NCBI GenBank assembly: GCA_021297895.1
Contig: JAJTHN010000056.1
Location: 1 to 64,000 of the forward strand
Source: Phycisphaeraceae bacterium
Lineage (GTDB): Bacteria > Planctomycetota > Phycisphaerae > Phycisphaerales > UBA1924
Direction of reading: 5' to 3'
DNA: 64,000 nt
A model generated the notes under the pieces. The model was not told the DNA's origin. It saw nothing but the letters and a program-made list of their open reading frames with translations, and made no database searches. This document shows positions 44,756 through 54,230 of this stretch, piece by piece. The position numbers were made by a program, and so were the translations under genes. The number at the start of each line of letters is the position of its first letter. Position 1 is the stretch's first letter.

Positions 44756-45067
44756 GTTCGCTCCAGAGTCAGACCCATCGCGCCGCGCACCGCCGCGCAT
44801 CATCCCCTTTCTCGGCCGGAATTTCCGCCTGCTTGCCCCGCTTGAGCGATCGCCCTCACCCGCCTCTCTCCGCGCCCCATCCCCACCCGCACACCCCTCA
44901 CACCCCGCGCACCTCTCCAGACTTCTCGGCCCACGCCCGCTCCCCACACCGCCCCGCTTCAAAACGAACGCGGGCCCGGAAACCTCGCGGCTCCCGGGCC
45001 CGTCATGATCGCTCGTGCAATTGTCGTCCTGAGCCGGCGAGAGCCCCCTATGGCCCGAGAACCCGAA
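44756..45067. other. Intergenic region upstream of pilT
   Basis: 312 bases between pilT and the DUF4139 gene. It holds the terminator of the latter (listed separately) and presumably the pilT promoter, which I cannot place. Open frames here are low-complexity and not credible. Confidence 0.6.
44971..45002 (-). terminator. Probable intrinsic terminator of the DUF4139 gene
   Basis: CGGGCCCGG and CCGGGCCCG pair over 9 bp with a 14-nt loop. Read on the minus strand, the hairpin is followed by TTCGTTTTGAAG, 65 nt beyond the gene's stop. Confidence 0.65.
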
Positions 45068-47314
45068 TCACTGCGCGTTGGCCGTGCGAACGGCGTTCTC
45101 GAGGGTCGCGCGTGCCTGCTCGAGCTTGGTTTGCTCGGTCACACGCCGGGCGACCATCGAATCAATCTCCGACTCCTGGCGGTTCATCTTCGTCAGCAGA
45201 TTCCGGTACGTGTCGGTGTTTCGGTCCAGGGTTCCGAGCATGCCGCTGACGCGAGTCTGATCCTTGCGCAGCTTCTCGACTTCCTGATCGATCTGCGTGA
45301 TCACGCGCTCCTGCGCCTCCACCGCGCCGCGCAGCCGCGCGAGCTCCTCGAACATCGCCATGACCGCCGGGCTGATCTTGCCCTCTTTCTGATACGCCAT
45401 CAGCGTCTCTCGCGAGAAGTCGAAGATGCCAAGCGTCTCCAGATCGGTTCGCTCCTGTCGCACCGTCAGGCTCGCGCTCTTGCCCGCGGGTACATCGAGG
45501 CGGAATCGGTACATCGACTGCGTCTGCTCGTCGGCCTTGGCCGGCGCCTTGAGATCCCACCCATCCAGCCGCGGATGCTCCGCGATGATCTCTCGTCCAC
45601 GCTTGAGGTCCTTGTTATCGAACGTGTACGTCACATCGCTCACGCTCGCGACGCTCTGCTGCACCGTGCCGAGAACGATCTTGATCTGCCGCACCGTCCG
45701 GTCGCCAGCGTTACGCACCGTGACCGCGACGTCAAGGTCCACCGCGTACGCCAGCAGCCGCTTGTCACCGGGGGCGATCTGTCCGATCTGCGCATCGCCG
45801 GCGTATGACGCCCCGTCGAACACGCTCATCGGCCCCGGCAGCAACTGCAGTTCCGACGTATTGCGAATCTCCACCCCGCGCATCGGATGATCCGCCCGAT
45901 CGCCCTGGTTGAAGATGCTCACCCGCCGCGCATCCACATTCGTCGTCAGGAACGGAATCATCGCCGAGCGCTGCCGCTCGATGGTCACCGGCGTGTTCAT
46001 CTCGAACTGGAAGATCTCACCGACCTCGCCCGCGGTCGCCTGGGCCTTGGGCGCGTAGTCGCTCATGTTCTGCGCCCGCACGTCGAATCCCGAATAGCCC
46101 GCTCGGTCGCGCCCCGCTTCCCCGCCGCCACCGGACCCCGGAGAACCCGGCGCGCTCGCTCGGGCCATCCGCATCGGTGCCGCATCCGCCGCCGGGGCCA
46201 TCGGCTGGGGCATCCGGAACGGGGATCCCGTAGTACCGCTCCGAGGGTCGCCGCTCGGCGGCAACCCCGCCTCCATGTTGTTCACCGCCAACTCAAACAC
46301 CCGCGGCGAAACGCCCGGGATCGTCGGCACCGCCACCAGCGGCCGCCCCATGTACAACGGCTCGTAAAGGTCCATCTGGAAACTCACCGGCCTGCCGCTC
46401 ACCAGCGCCAGCCGCACGTTCGTCCAATCCTGGTCGGTCGTGTTCTCAACAATCGCCCAACCCTGCATCACACCCGTCGATGCCCCGCCCGCCTTCGCAT
46501 CGCTCTCGGGCAGAATCATCCGGTAGCTCGTCTTCCAGACCGGCGTCTCGTGAACATACCCCACGGCGACGCGACGCTCGCCCGGCCCCGACAGCGTGAT
46601 GTCCAGCGTCTTGGTCCGCTCGGCTCGAGACTCCGCCAGCGCCATCAGGGCCCGATTCAGGTCCGCCGCAAGATCCTTGTCCTCAATCTCAAACGATGTG
46701 ATCGTCGGCACCTGCACCGACCGAATCCCCTTCTCCGTCAGGATGTTCACCACCGCCGTGTCGATCACCGCCGGCGATCCTCCGCCGCTCCCGCCACCCT
46801 GCGGAACCTCGCGTGTCTCCACACTCAACACGGTCCCACGCACCGGCGCATCGGCCGTCATGAGCGTCACCATCGACCCTCGCAGCCGCGAGAGCAGACT
46901 CGGGATCGACGGGTTGTCGCCGATCTGCAACGCGAACGACCCGAGCCGACGGGAGATCGGGTCCTTCGTCGGGTAGGACACGCTGTCCACCCGCCCGCCA
47001 TCCAGGTCCAGCACCTGCAAGCTCTTGATCACATCGTTGATCTGGCTCACGTCAAACGGCATCGACAACTTCGCGTCGTTGCTCACCGTTCCCGTGCGCT
47101 GAAAGTACCCCACGCCGGAGCGGTACAGCACCACCCGGCTCAGATTCAAACCCGCCGCTCGCTCCGCCTGAGCAACGTCCGCCGCCTTGGCCCCCTGCGC
47201 GGCGTTCCCGCCGTCTCGCCCCTGGGCCGCCGCCATCGGCGCGATCGCCATCATCGTCCCCGCAACAAGACCGATCACCACCGCGACCGCGTTTCCGTTC
47301 ATCTTCCTGCTCAT
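45068..47314 (-). CDS. DUF4139 (MuiA-like) secreted protein
   Basis: 748 residues. A signal peptide (about 1-31, 'VVIGLVAGTMMAIAPMAAAQ') precedes a beta-rich region with 'RVVLYRSGVGYFQRTGTV' and 'VIKSLQVLDLDGGRV'. The DUF4139 part follows with 'YVHETPVWKTSYRMIL' and 'GWAIVENTTDQDWTNVRLAL', then a C-terminal coiled coil ('RGAVEAQERVITQIDQEVEK'). A Met/Pro/Ala/Gly-rich low-complexity insert sits at about 365-430. DUF4139 proteins are sometimes named mucoidy inhibitor A; molecular function is unsettled. GGAG lies 6 nt before the ATG at 47314; an upstream frame extension lacks a signal peptide. Confidence 0.85.
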   Translation of the reverse strand: MSRKMNGNAVAVVIGLVAGTMMAIAPMAAAQGRDGGNAAQGAKAADVAQAERAAGLNLSRVVLYRSGVGYFQRTGTVSNDAKLSMPFDVSQINDVIKSLQVLDLDGGRVDSVSYPTKDPISRRLGSFALQIGDNPSIPSLLSRLRGSMVTLMTADAPVRGTVLSVETREVPQGGGSGGGSPAVIDTAVVNILTEKGIRSVQVPTITSFEIEDKDLAADLNRALMALAESRAERTKTLDITLSGPGERRVAVGYVHETPVWKTSYRMILPESDAKAGGASTGVMQGWAIVENTTDQDWTNVRLALVSGRPVSFQMDLYEPLYMGRPLVAVPTIPGVSPRVFELAVNNMEAGLPPSGDPRSGTTGSPFRMPQPMAPAADAAPMRMARASAPGSPGSGGGGEAGRDRAGYSGFDVRAQNMSDYAPKAQATAGEVGEIFQFEMNTPVTIERQRSAMIPFLTTNVDARRVSIFNQGDRADHPMRGVEIRNTSELQLLPGPMSVFDGASYAGDAQIGQIAPGDKRLLAYAVDLDVAVTVRNAGDRTVRQIKIVLGTVQQSVASVSDVTYTFDNKDLKRGREIIAEHPRLDGWDLKAPAKADEQTQSMYRFRLDVPAGKSASLTVRQERTDLETLGIFDFSRETLMAYQKEGKISPAVMAMFEELARLRGAVEAQERVITQIDQEVEKLRKDQTRVSGMLGTLDRNTDTYRNLLTKMNRQESEIDSMVARRVTEQTKLEQARATLENAVRTANAQ

Positions 47315-47708
47315 GTTCAACTCCAGAGGGTGCTCGACAGACATCTCCAACGCGTTCACAAACACCCGGTTCCCGCCACAGCGTACATGCTCGCCAGCGG
47401 CCCGCGGGTTCACACAATCCGCAGATATCCGCCCGATCGTCACCGATGCGGCCACCTTCCTGCCAGTAGATTCCCCTTTGCGCCCATTCTCAAGCAGGTC
47501 GGCCCAGAAAGGCCGCATGCCCGAAAATCCCCCACCGCAGCACCGCCCGCCTCTCCCCTCCTGACAATCCGCGGCGTTTCAACGCAAACGGCCCTCCACG
47601 TCGCTTCCCAACCCCACCCGTCCCTCTCTACCCTTCCGGGGCCTTCCGCGCTCGGCTCGCCCCACCTCCGCCCGCCGCGACGCGTCGGTTCGTCCCCCGG
47701 AGCACTTC
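47315..47708. other. Divergent intergenic region
   Basis: 394 bases between two diverging genes (DUF4139 on minus, FAD/Fe-S oxidoreductase on plus). It must hold both promoters, but no -35/-10 pair or operator stands out. It is pyrimidine-rich near 47540-47700. No coding sequence seen. Confidence 0.6.
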
Positions 47709-50700
47709 ATGCAACTCCCGGTTCTCAAGCTTCCCATCTCCGGCGTCGAAACGCCCTCCGATGCTCGCCGCTCCGCAATCGCCGCAGACCTCGCCAAACT
47801 CGCCCGCGGCCAAGTCCGCTTCGGCCGCCACGACCGAATGCTCTACGCCACCGACGCCTCGCTCTACCAGGTCGAGCCACTCGGCGTCGTCGTCCCGGCA
47901 GACATCAACGACGCTCAAGCCGTCGTTGAGTACTGCTTCGAGCACAAACTCCCCATCCTCCCCCGCGGCGGCGGCACATCGCTCGCCGGACAATGCACCG
48001 CTGAGGCCATCGTCCTGGACTGCTCCGCGTTCCTCCGCGGCATCCGCGACCTGAACACCGCCGACCGCACCGTCTACGCCGAGGCCGGCGTCGCGCTCGA
48101 TGAACTCAACAACGAACTTGCACGCCGCGGCGCCGGTCTGTTCTTCGCCCCCGACCCCGCCACCACCGCGCAGGCCACCATCGGCGGCTGCATCGGCAAC
48201 AACGCCGCCGGCTCACGCAGCGTCAAGTTCGGACGCACGGTCGACTCCATTCTCGCCATCGACACCATCCTTTCCAGCGGCGCACGCGTCCGCTTCGCGC
48301 CCGCCGCAGGCCGCGAGAACGCCATCGCGCTCAAACTCGCCGACCGTGTCATCGAGATCACCCGCGCGCACGAGGCCCTGATCCGCGAGCGATTCCCCAA
48401 GACCCTCCGCCGCAACGCCGGCCTCGCACTCGACCTCATCCTCGCCCAGCTCGATGCGGGCGCCGACGCGCACACGCTGAACCTCGCCCCGCTGCTCTGC
48501 GGCAGCGAGGGCACGCTCGCCATCACCACCGGCGCACTCTGCAAGCTCTTTCCCACGCCCCGCGGCAAGGGCCTTGCGCTCCTGAGTTTCCCGAGTGTCG
48601 ACGCCGCGATCGACCTCGTTCCGACGATTCTTCAGACCGGCCCGAGCGCTGTCGAACTTGTCGACGATGTGGTGATCGAAGCCGCACTGGGCAACATCGA
48701 GTGCGCACGCTACGTCGAGGCCTTCCCACGCCTGCCCTCGGGCGACCTTCCCGGCGCGGTGCTCTATGTCGAGTATCAGGAACCCGCCCCGACCGACGTC
48801 GATTCACGCTTTGATCGCTTGCGATCGCTGATCGCCGCGGCTCCCGCCCGCTTCCTCTCCGACCCCGGACAAATGGCCGACGCGTGGAAACTCCGCAAAG
48901 CCGGCGAGCCGCTGCTGCACAGCCTTCCGGGCGCTCGCAAGCCCCTGACCTTTGTCGAGGACAACGCGGTACCGGTTGAGAATCTGGGCCGATTCGTCCG
49001 CGAGTTCCGCAAAATCGTTCAGCGCGAAGGCACTCGCGCCGCATTCTGGGCCCACGCCAGTGTCGGTGTCCTGCACGTGCGCCCACTGCTCGACCCCCAC
49101 AACCAGGCCGACAAGGACGCACTGATCCGCATCGCCGTCGAGGTCGCCGACCTCGCCCGGGCCTGCGGCGGGATCATGTCCGGCGAACACGGCGACGGCA
49201 AAGTCCGAGGCCCGCTCATCGAGCGGTTCTTCGGCCCCGAACTCCTCAGCGCCTTCCGCCAGGTCAAGGCCGCCTTCGATCCTGCGGGCATCCTCAATCC
49301 CGGCAACATCGTCAATCCGGGTCCCGTCGCGTCGATCCTCCAGCGCACACGCATGGAGCCGAGCGCTCCGCAGGACGCGAACGGACACACCGACCCGAAC
49401 GCTCTCCCCCACGTTCCGCCGACGCAAACTTACTTCAACTACGACCGCGATGAGGGCTTCGCACACGCCGTCGAACGCTGCAACGGCGCGGGCGTCTGCC
49501 GCAAGCAGTCCGGCGGCACGATGTGCCCCTCATACCGCGCCACCATGGACGAGCGTCACAGCACCCGCGGCCGCGGCAACGCCCTCCGTCTGGCCATCAC
49601 CGGCCAACTCGCCGACGCAAACGCCACCGACACGGACCGCTACGCCGATCCGCAGACCATCGCCACGCTCGATCTCTGCCTGTCCTGCAAGGCGTGCAAA
49701 AGCGAGTGCCCCAGCAACGTCGACATCAGCAAACTCAAGGCCGAGTACACCGCCCAGCGCTACCGCGCACAGGGCCGCGTACCGATCTCCGAACTCCTCG
49801 TCGGCCACGTCCGCACACTCAATCGCATCGGCTCGCTCACTCCGGGCCTCGCGAACTTCGTCAATTCCCTCCCGCCGATGCGAGCCCTCATCAACCGCGT
49901 GATGCACATGCACCCGGCTCGCAGCATGCCGAAGTTCTCGACGAGCCTGTACCGCCGCGCACGCACACTGAAGCGACACGATGACGCCGCGGCAACCGCG
50001 GCGTCCACCTCACGCGTCGCCATGTTCGCGGATTGCTTCACGACGTACAACGAGAGCGACGTCGGCATCGCCGCGCTCCGCCTGTTGTCGCGGCTCGGAT
50101 GGGATGTTGATCTGCCGCGGACCGGCTGCTGCGGCCGATCGATGATCAGTGTCGGCATGCTCGAACAAGCCATCGAAACCGCCGACGCCACGATCGCCGC
50201 GCTCCGCCCGGCCATCCTCGATCCGAACATCGACGCGATTCTCTTTGTCGAACCCAGTTGCCTCAGCGCGGTGAAGGACGATTGGCTCGAGCTCAACTGC
50301 AAGTCCCCGCTGGACCTCCGCAAAGACCTCGCCGCCAAAGCCATGCTCGTCGAAGAGTTCATCGAGTCCCGCTGGACGCGGCACCCGAACCAGAGCACCG
50401 TCAAGGCGCTCTCCGCCGCCGGAAGCGACGGCCCGCCCATTCTCCTGCACGCCCACTGCCACCAGAAGGCCCTCTGGGGCGCAGAGAGTTCCGCCAGGAT
50501 CCTGCGCCGAATCGCCGCACGCCGCCTGACCGTCCTGAACACCGGCTGCTGCGGCATGGCCGGCAGTTTCGGCTATGACGCGGACAAGTTCGACCTGTCC
50601 ATACGCATCGCGCACCTGTCAGGCCAGAACGGCGAACCCGGCGGCGGCGTCATGCCCCTCATCTCCACTCACCGCGCCGCCAACGCCGACGCGATCGTCC

Positions 50701-50816
50701 TGGCCACTGGCACGAGTTGCCGCCACCAGATCAAGGACGCCTCATCCCCCGCCACCCCCCACGCACTCCACCCCGTTCAATGGCTCAACAGCCTCATCGA
50801 GGACGGAGCCGAGTAG
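47709..50816 (+). CDS. Fused FAD-linked oxidase and Fe-S protein (D-2-hydroxyacid/D-lactate dehydrogenase type)
   Basis: 1,035 residues joining GlcD-like and GlpC/GlcF-like halves. FAD_binding_4 domain at about 50-190 has 'PILPRGGGTSLAGQC' and 'TIGGCIGNNAAGSRS'. The FAD-oxidase C-terminal domain runs to about 540, with 'SGEHGDGKVRGPL' near its end. Two 4Fe-4S sites follow: 'CNGAGVCRKQSGGTMCPSY' near 593 and 'CLSCKACKSECPSNVD' near 657. Two CCG domains contain 'TGCCGRSM' (about 807) and 'TGCCGMAGSFGYD' (about 945). It oxidises a 2-hydroxyacid, probably D-lactate or glycolate, and passes electrons through its clusters to the membrane chain. GGAG lies 7 nt before the ATG. Exact substrate not determined. 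Confidence 0.92.
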   Translation: MQLPVLKLPISGVETPSDARRSAIAADLAKLARGQVRFGRHDRMLYATDASLYQVEPLGVVVPADINDAQAVVEYCFEHKLPILPRGGGTSLAGQCTAEAIVLDCSAFLRGIRDLNTADRTVYAEAGVALDELNNELARRGAGLFFAPDPATTAQATIGGCIGNNAAGSRSVKFGRTVDSILAIDTILSSGARVRFAPAAGRENAIALKLADRVIEITRAHEALIRERFPKTLRRNAGLALDLILAQLDAGADAHTLNLAPLLCGSEGTLAITTGALCKLFPTPRGKGLALLSFPSVDAAIDLVPTILQTGPSAVELVDDVVIEAALGNIECARYVEAFPRLPSGDLPGAVLYVEYQEPAPTDVDSRFDRLRSLIAAAPARFLSDPGQMADAWKLRKAGEPLLHSLPGARKPLTFVEDNAVPVENLGRFVREFRKIVQREGTRAAFWAHASVGVLHVRPLLDPHNQADKDALIRIAVEVADLARACGGIMSGEHGDGKVRGPLIERFFGPELLSAFRQVKAAFDPAGILNPGNIVNPGPVASILQRTRMEPSAPQDANGHTDPNALPHVPPTQTYFNYDRDEGFAHAVERCNGAGVCRKQSGGTMCPSYRATMDERHSTRGRGNALRLAITGQLADANATDTDRYADPQTIATLDLCLSCKACKSECPSNVDISKLKAEYTAQRYRAQGRVPISELLVGHVRTLNRIGSLTPGLANFVNSLPPMRALINRVMHMHPARSMPKFSTSLYRRARTLKRHDDAAATAASTSRVAMFADCFTTYNESDVGIAALRLLSRLGWDVDLPRTGCCGRSMISVGMLEQAIETADATIAALRPAILDPNIDAILFVEPSCLSAVKDDWLELNCKSPLDLRKDLAAKAMLVEEFIESRWTRHPNQSTVKALSAAGSDGPPILLHAHCHQKALWGAESSARILRRIAARRLTVLNTGCCGMAGSFGYDADKFDLSIRIAHLSGQNGEPGGGVMPLISTHRAANADAIVLATGTSCRHQIKDASSPATPHALHPVQWLNSLIEDGAE

Positions 50817-50889
50817 ACCCGCGCGTCGCGCCGAGTCTTCCGCAATCGCCTTCCGTAAGGCGAATCGTTCCGTTACCCCGAGCGCGGCG

Positions 50890-51159
50890 TCACACCCGCA
50901 TCGCCTTCTCCACAAGACCACCTGCCGCCTTGAGGTCCTTGCTCGCCAGCACCGCCTGAACCTTCGCGGGCTCGGCACCGGCCTTCACGAGCCACTCACC
51001 GAGCCTCGCCCAGAGCTTGTCCTGCGCCTTGCCCGGCGTGCTCAGCGCCAGCTCGCTGAGCGTCTCGCCCAACTTCTGCGTCACCGCCGCGTCTCGATGC
51101 TCGTAAAACCGACCAACGATCTTTTTCTGATACGGCGAGAAGTACTGTCCACCGGCCAT
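50890..51159 (-). CDS. Small conserved-looking protein, unknown
   Basis: 89 residues starting 'MAGGQYFSPYQKKIVGRFYE' with CGGAG 5 nt before the ATG. Helical and charged, no transmembrane segment. I believe small proteins with this 'G..FSPYQ..I..R.YE' N-terminus recur in planctomycetes, but this is from memory. Function unknown. It converges on the FAD/Fe-S gene and diverges from the CoA-transferase gene. Confidence 0.65.
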   Translation of the reverse strand: MAGGQYFSPYQKKIVGRFYEHRDAAVTQKLGETLSELALSTPGKAQDKLWARLGEWLVKAGAEPAKVQAVLASKDLKAAGGLVEKAMRV

Positions 51160-51324
51160 GGCTGCTCCGTGCGATTGGCCGAATCGGGGCCCCCTGAGTT
51201 GCCCCCAAATTTCGGCACCATTTTTACGAACATACGCGGGATTTATCACCCGCCGATTGCGGCATTTCGTAGCAGCATAGCTCCAGACGCCGCCACTCGC
51301 GCATTCTCGCGGCTAGCGTCAGTC

Positions 51325-52803
51325 ATGGCACACACCTACCCCTCGATCACGCCTCAGGAAGCCGCCAACCTCGTAAGAACTGGATCAATGGTCGGTTTCT
51401 CCGGCTTCACTGCGAGCGGATCCCCCAAGGCCGTGCCCGCCGCGCTCGCCCAACGCGCCCGCGACGAGCGCGCCGCCGGTCGCGAGTTCAAGTTCAAGTT
51501 GCTCTCCGGCGCATCCTGCGGCAAGGCTGATGAGGATCTCGGGGCCGCCGAGGCCCTGAGTTGGCGTGCGCCGTTCCAGTCCGCCAAGAGCCTCCGCAAC
51601 GCCATCAACGCCGGCAAAGTCGCGTTCATGGACATGCACCTGTCGGACGTCGCCCAGAAACTCGAGTTCGGGTTCCTGGGTGAAATGGACCTGGCCGTCG
51701 TCGAGGCGACCGACATCACGCCCGATGGGCGTGTCTATCTCACCAGCGGCGTTGGGATCACGCCGTCGATCCTGCGCGTCGCCAAGCGTGTGGTGATCGA
51801 GATCAACGAGGCTGTCAGCAAGCGTCTGTACGAGATGCACGACATCGCTCGGCTGCTGCCACCGCCGCACCGCTCGCCGATCGCGATCCTCGACCCGCTG
51901 GATCGAATCGGCACGCCCTTCGCAGTCGTTGACCCCAAGAAGGTCGTCGGCGTCCTGCGCACGAATCAGCCCGACGGCAATGAACCATTCAGCCCGCCCG
52001 ACGCGATCAGCACACAGATCGCCGGGCACGTTGAGGCGTTTCTGGTTGCGGAGATGAAGGCCGGGCGCATTCCGCCGCAGTTCCTGCCCTTGCAGGCGGG
52101 CGTGGGCAATGTCAGCAACGCGGTGATGACGGCGCTCGGTCAGAGCCAGAACATCCCCGCGTTTTCGATGTACACGGAAGTGCTTCAGGACGCGCAGATC
52201 GCTCTGATGCGCTCGGGCCGGCTCCTGGGCGCGAGCACCTGCTCGCTGACCCTCAGCGATGCGGTGATGCAGGAGGTCTACAGCGACATGGACTTCTTCG
52301 CGCCGCGCATCGTCCTGCGGCCGCAGGAACTGAGCAACAACCCCGGCGTCGTGCGGCGGCTGGGCGTCATCGCGATCAACACCGTACTGGAGATGGACCT
52401 GACCGGCTGCGCAAACTCGACGCACGTCATGGGCACCCAACTCATGAACGGCGTAGGCGGGTCGGGAGACTTCACCCGGAACGCCTACCTCTCGATCCTC
52501 ATGGCACCCAGCACCGCCAAGGGCGGGAGCATCTCAACGGTCGTTCCCATGACGCCGCACGTGGATCACAACGAGCACAGCATTCAGATCCTCGTCACCG
52601 AGCAAGGCCTCGCCGACCTGCGCGGCCTCGGGCCGACCGAGCGGGCCGAGACGATCATCTCCAAGTGTGCTCACCCGATGTACCGCGACGCGCTCCGCGC
52701 GTACACCCGCTCGTGCGCACCGGCGCACCTCAGGCAGAACCTAGAAACCGCATTCGCCTGGCACCTCAACCTCGCACGTACCGGGAAGATGCTCCCGACG
52801 TGA
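51325..52803 (+). CDS. Acetyl-CoA hydrolase/succinate:acetate CoA-transferase family enzyme
   Basis: 492 residues of the Cat1/AarC type. 'GSMVGFSGFTASGSPKAVP' at the start, 'GVGNVSNAVMTAL', and the catalytic Glu in 'AFSMYTEVLQDAQ' (about Glu285) which forms the enzyme-CoA thioester. 'ANSTHVMGTQLMNGVGGSGDF' and 'ILVTEQGLADLRGLGPTERA' complete the family pattern. It moves CoA between acetyl-CoA and succinate or a similar acid, linking acetate to the citric acid cycle. The frame is open far upstream, but the family starts at the ATG at 51325. Its stop lies next to that of the opposing LuxR-type gene. Confidence 0.93.
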   Translation: MAHTYPSITPQEAANLVRTGSMVGFSGFTASGSPKAVPAALAQRARDERAAGREFKFKLLSGASCGKADEDLGAAEALSWRAPFQSAKSLRNAINAGKVAFMDMHLSDVAQKLEFGFLGEMDLAVVEATDITPDGRVYLTSGVGITPSILRVAKRVVIEINEAVSKRLYEMHDIARLLPPPHRSPIAILDPLDRIGTPFAVVDPKKVVGVLRTNQPDGNEPFSPPDAISTQIAGHVEAFLVAEMKAGRIPPQFLPLQAGVGNVSNAVMTALGQSQNIPAFSMYTEVLQDAQIALMRSGRLLGASTCSLTLSDAVMQEVYSDMDFFAPRIVLRPQELSNNPGVVRRLGVIAINTVLEMDLTGCANSTHVMGTQLMNGVGGSGDFTRNAYLSILMAPSTAKGGSISTVVPMTPHVDHNEHSIQILVTEQGLADLRGLGPTERAETIISKCAHPMYRDALRAYTRSCAPAHLRQNLETAFAWHLNLARTGKMLPT

Positions 52804-52804
52804 C

Positions 52805-53119
52805 TCACGCCCGCATGGATCCCGCCGGGTCCGGCTTGAGTTCGCGGAACGCCGGATTGGGCATGAGCATGGCCACTTCCTCGTTTCGCTCCGGGACGAC
52901 ACCCTGGAGCACGAGGCGGACCAGTTCGATGCGGCTGCGAACGTTCAGCGTCGCGTAGATCCGCCGAACATGCGTGTGCACCGTCTCGCGGCTGCGAAAA
53001 AGCCGCTTGCCGATCTCGGCCTCCGTCATCGGCTCAAGCAGCATCGGCAGGATCTGTGCCTGTGCCGGTGTGAGCCGGGCGAGAATCGGTTCGAGATTCA
53101 TTGGCTGCAACTCGCTCAT
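52805..53119 (-). CDS. Small LuxR-type helix-turn-helix protein without receiver domain
   Basis: 104 residues. A GerE/LuxR DNA-binding domain fills the middle: 'LTPAQAQILPMLLEPMTEAE' then 'IGKRLFRSRETVHTHVRRIY' and 'LNVRSRIELVRLVL'. There is no receiver or sensor domain, so it may bind DNA constitutively or be controlled by a partner. AGAGGGC lies 3-4 nt before the ATG at 53119; the longer frame upstream is unconvincing. Target genes unknown; it has no same-strand neighbour close by. Confidence 0.85.
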   Translation of the reverse strand: MSELQPMNLEPILARLTPAQAQILPMLLEPMTEAEIGKRLFRSRETVHTHVRRIYATLNVRSRIELVRLVLQGVVPERNEEVAMLMPNPAFRELKPDPAGSMRA

Positions 53120-53414
53120 GATGCCCTCTGCAATCTGGCGGACCGGGCGAATACGAGATACGCGCCCGGCCCTCCCGCACGAACAGACTCGACACAAGGA
53201 CCGTGACGCGAGGCCCCTCTTCGAGATGTTCAAACGGACCCACAAAGACCCACTCAGTTGAACGCCTGAGTGTGCCGTATGTTTCGGCCTAAAGAGGCTC
53301 AATTCACCGGTTGGGGTGATTTTCCCCACTTTTGGGCATGCTCACCCTCGATTCTGGCGAGCCAAGCTTGATGCGACGCGCCCAAATCATCCACAAAAAC
53401 GGAAAGATCGAGCG
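53120..53414. other. Intergenic region, no gene seen
   Basis: 295 bases between the LuxR-type gene and the aldo/keto reductase gene, both on the minus strand. It probably carries the regulator's promoter. It looks less GC-rich around 53260-53410. No hairpin with a T-run was found for the upstream operon. Confidence 0.5.
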
Positions 53415-54230
53415 TCAGCGAACTGCTTGAACGTTCTGAGCCAGGTGCGTCGGGCTGACGGTGCCGACGATGGCCGACGCGACGCCGGGAGTTTCGCAGA
53501 TCGCGCGAAGCGTCGCTGACGGGTCGCCCGCATGTCCGCTGGCGAGAGGCTTCTTGATGAGCACGCCCACGCCGCGACGACGCGCGAAGGCCAGCGCGGG
53601 CTGCTCGACCTGACCGTGAGCCACCGGCGCGAGCATGAGCACATCGGCGACGACCGCCGCCAGCGCGGCACCTTCGCTTGTGCCGGCGGAGACGCCCGCG
53701 CATCGGACGAGCCCGCGCTGCTGGAGGCGCTGGAGCTCGCCGATGGCCTCGCCGCGCTGGAGGATAGCGACATCGGCCGCCCCGGGGCCTGAAGATGCAA
53801 AGTGCAGAAGAACGATGTCGAGCCGATCGGTCGCGAGCCTGCGGAGGCTGCGCTCGACACTGTCACGAATCGCCTCGGCTGAAAAATCGTACGAAGAGGT
53901 CGCCGAGCCCGGGTCGAAGCTCTCGCCGACCTTTGTGCAGAGCACCCAGCGGTCACGCGGGGCGACCCGCGGCAGGAGCACGCCCATCCGCTCCTCGCTT
54001 GTGCCGTAGGCCGGTGCGGTGTCGATGAGCCGGACATTGAGATCCGCCGCGGTCGACAGCAGCGTGATGACTTCGTCATCACTCGGGATGCGCACAGGTT
54101 TGGGGTACTTGAGCCCCTCGCTGCGACCGAGGGCGACCGTGCCAAGGCCGAGCGCCGAGACCATGAGCCCCGTCTTGCCCAATGGGCGGAGCGGGAGAGG
54201 TTGAGTCGGGGCGGGCGATGGGCTGCTCAT
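53415..54230 (-). CDS. Aldo/keto reductase
   Basis: 271 residues, NAD(P)H-dependent aldo/keto reductase. 'GLGTVALGRSEGLKYP' opens the barrel. The catalytic Asp and Tyr are in 'LIDTAPAYGTSEERMG', Lys in 'WVLCTKVGE' and His in 'DIVLLHFASSGPG'. The C-terminus 'TPGVASAIVGTVSPTHLAQN' is a usual cofactor-side signature. Somewhat short for the family (usually about 300-330). The ATG at 54230 overlaps the upstream stop as ATGA, so it is translationally coupled to the FAD oxidoreductase. Substrate unknown. Confidence 0.9.
   Translation of the reverse strand: MSSPSPAPTQPLPLRPLGKTGLMVSALGLGTVALGRSEGLKYPKPVRIPSDDEVITLLSTAADLNVRLIDTAPAYGTSEERMGVLLPRVAPRDRWVLCTKVGESFDPGSATSSYDFSAEAIRDSVERSLRRLATDRLDIVLLHFASSGPGAADVAILQRGEAIGELQRLQQRGLVRCAGVSAGTSEGAALAAVVADVLMLAPVAHGQVEQPALAFARRRGVGVLIKKPLASGHAGDPSATLRAICETPGVASAIVGTVSPTHLAQNVQAVR

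Noticed and set aside
45887-47929. 680-codon plus-strand open frame opposite the DUF4139 gene
   Set aside because: Arg/His/Pro-rich shadow of a gene that has a signal peptide and family motifs on the other strand.
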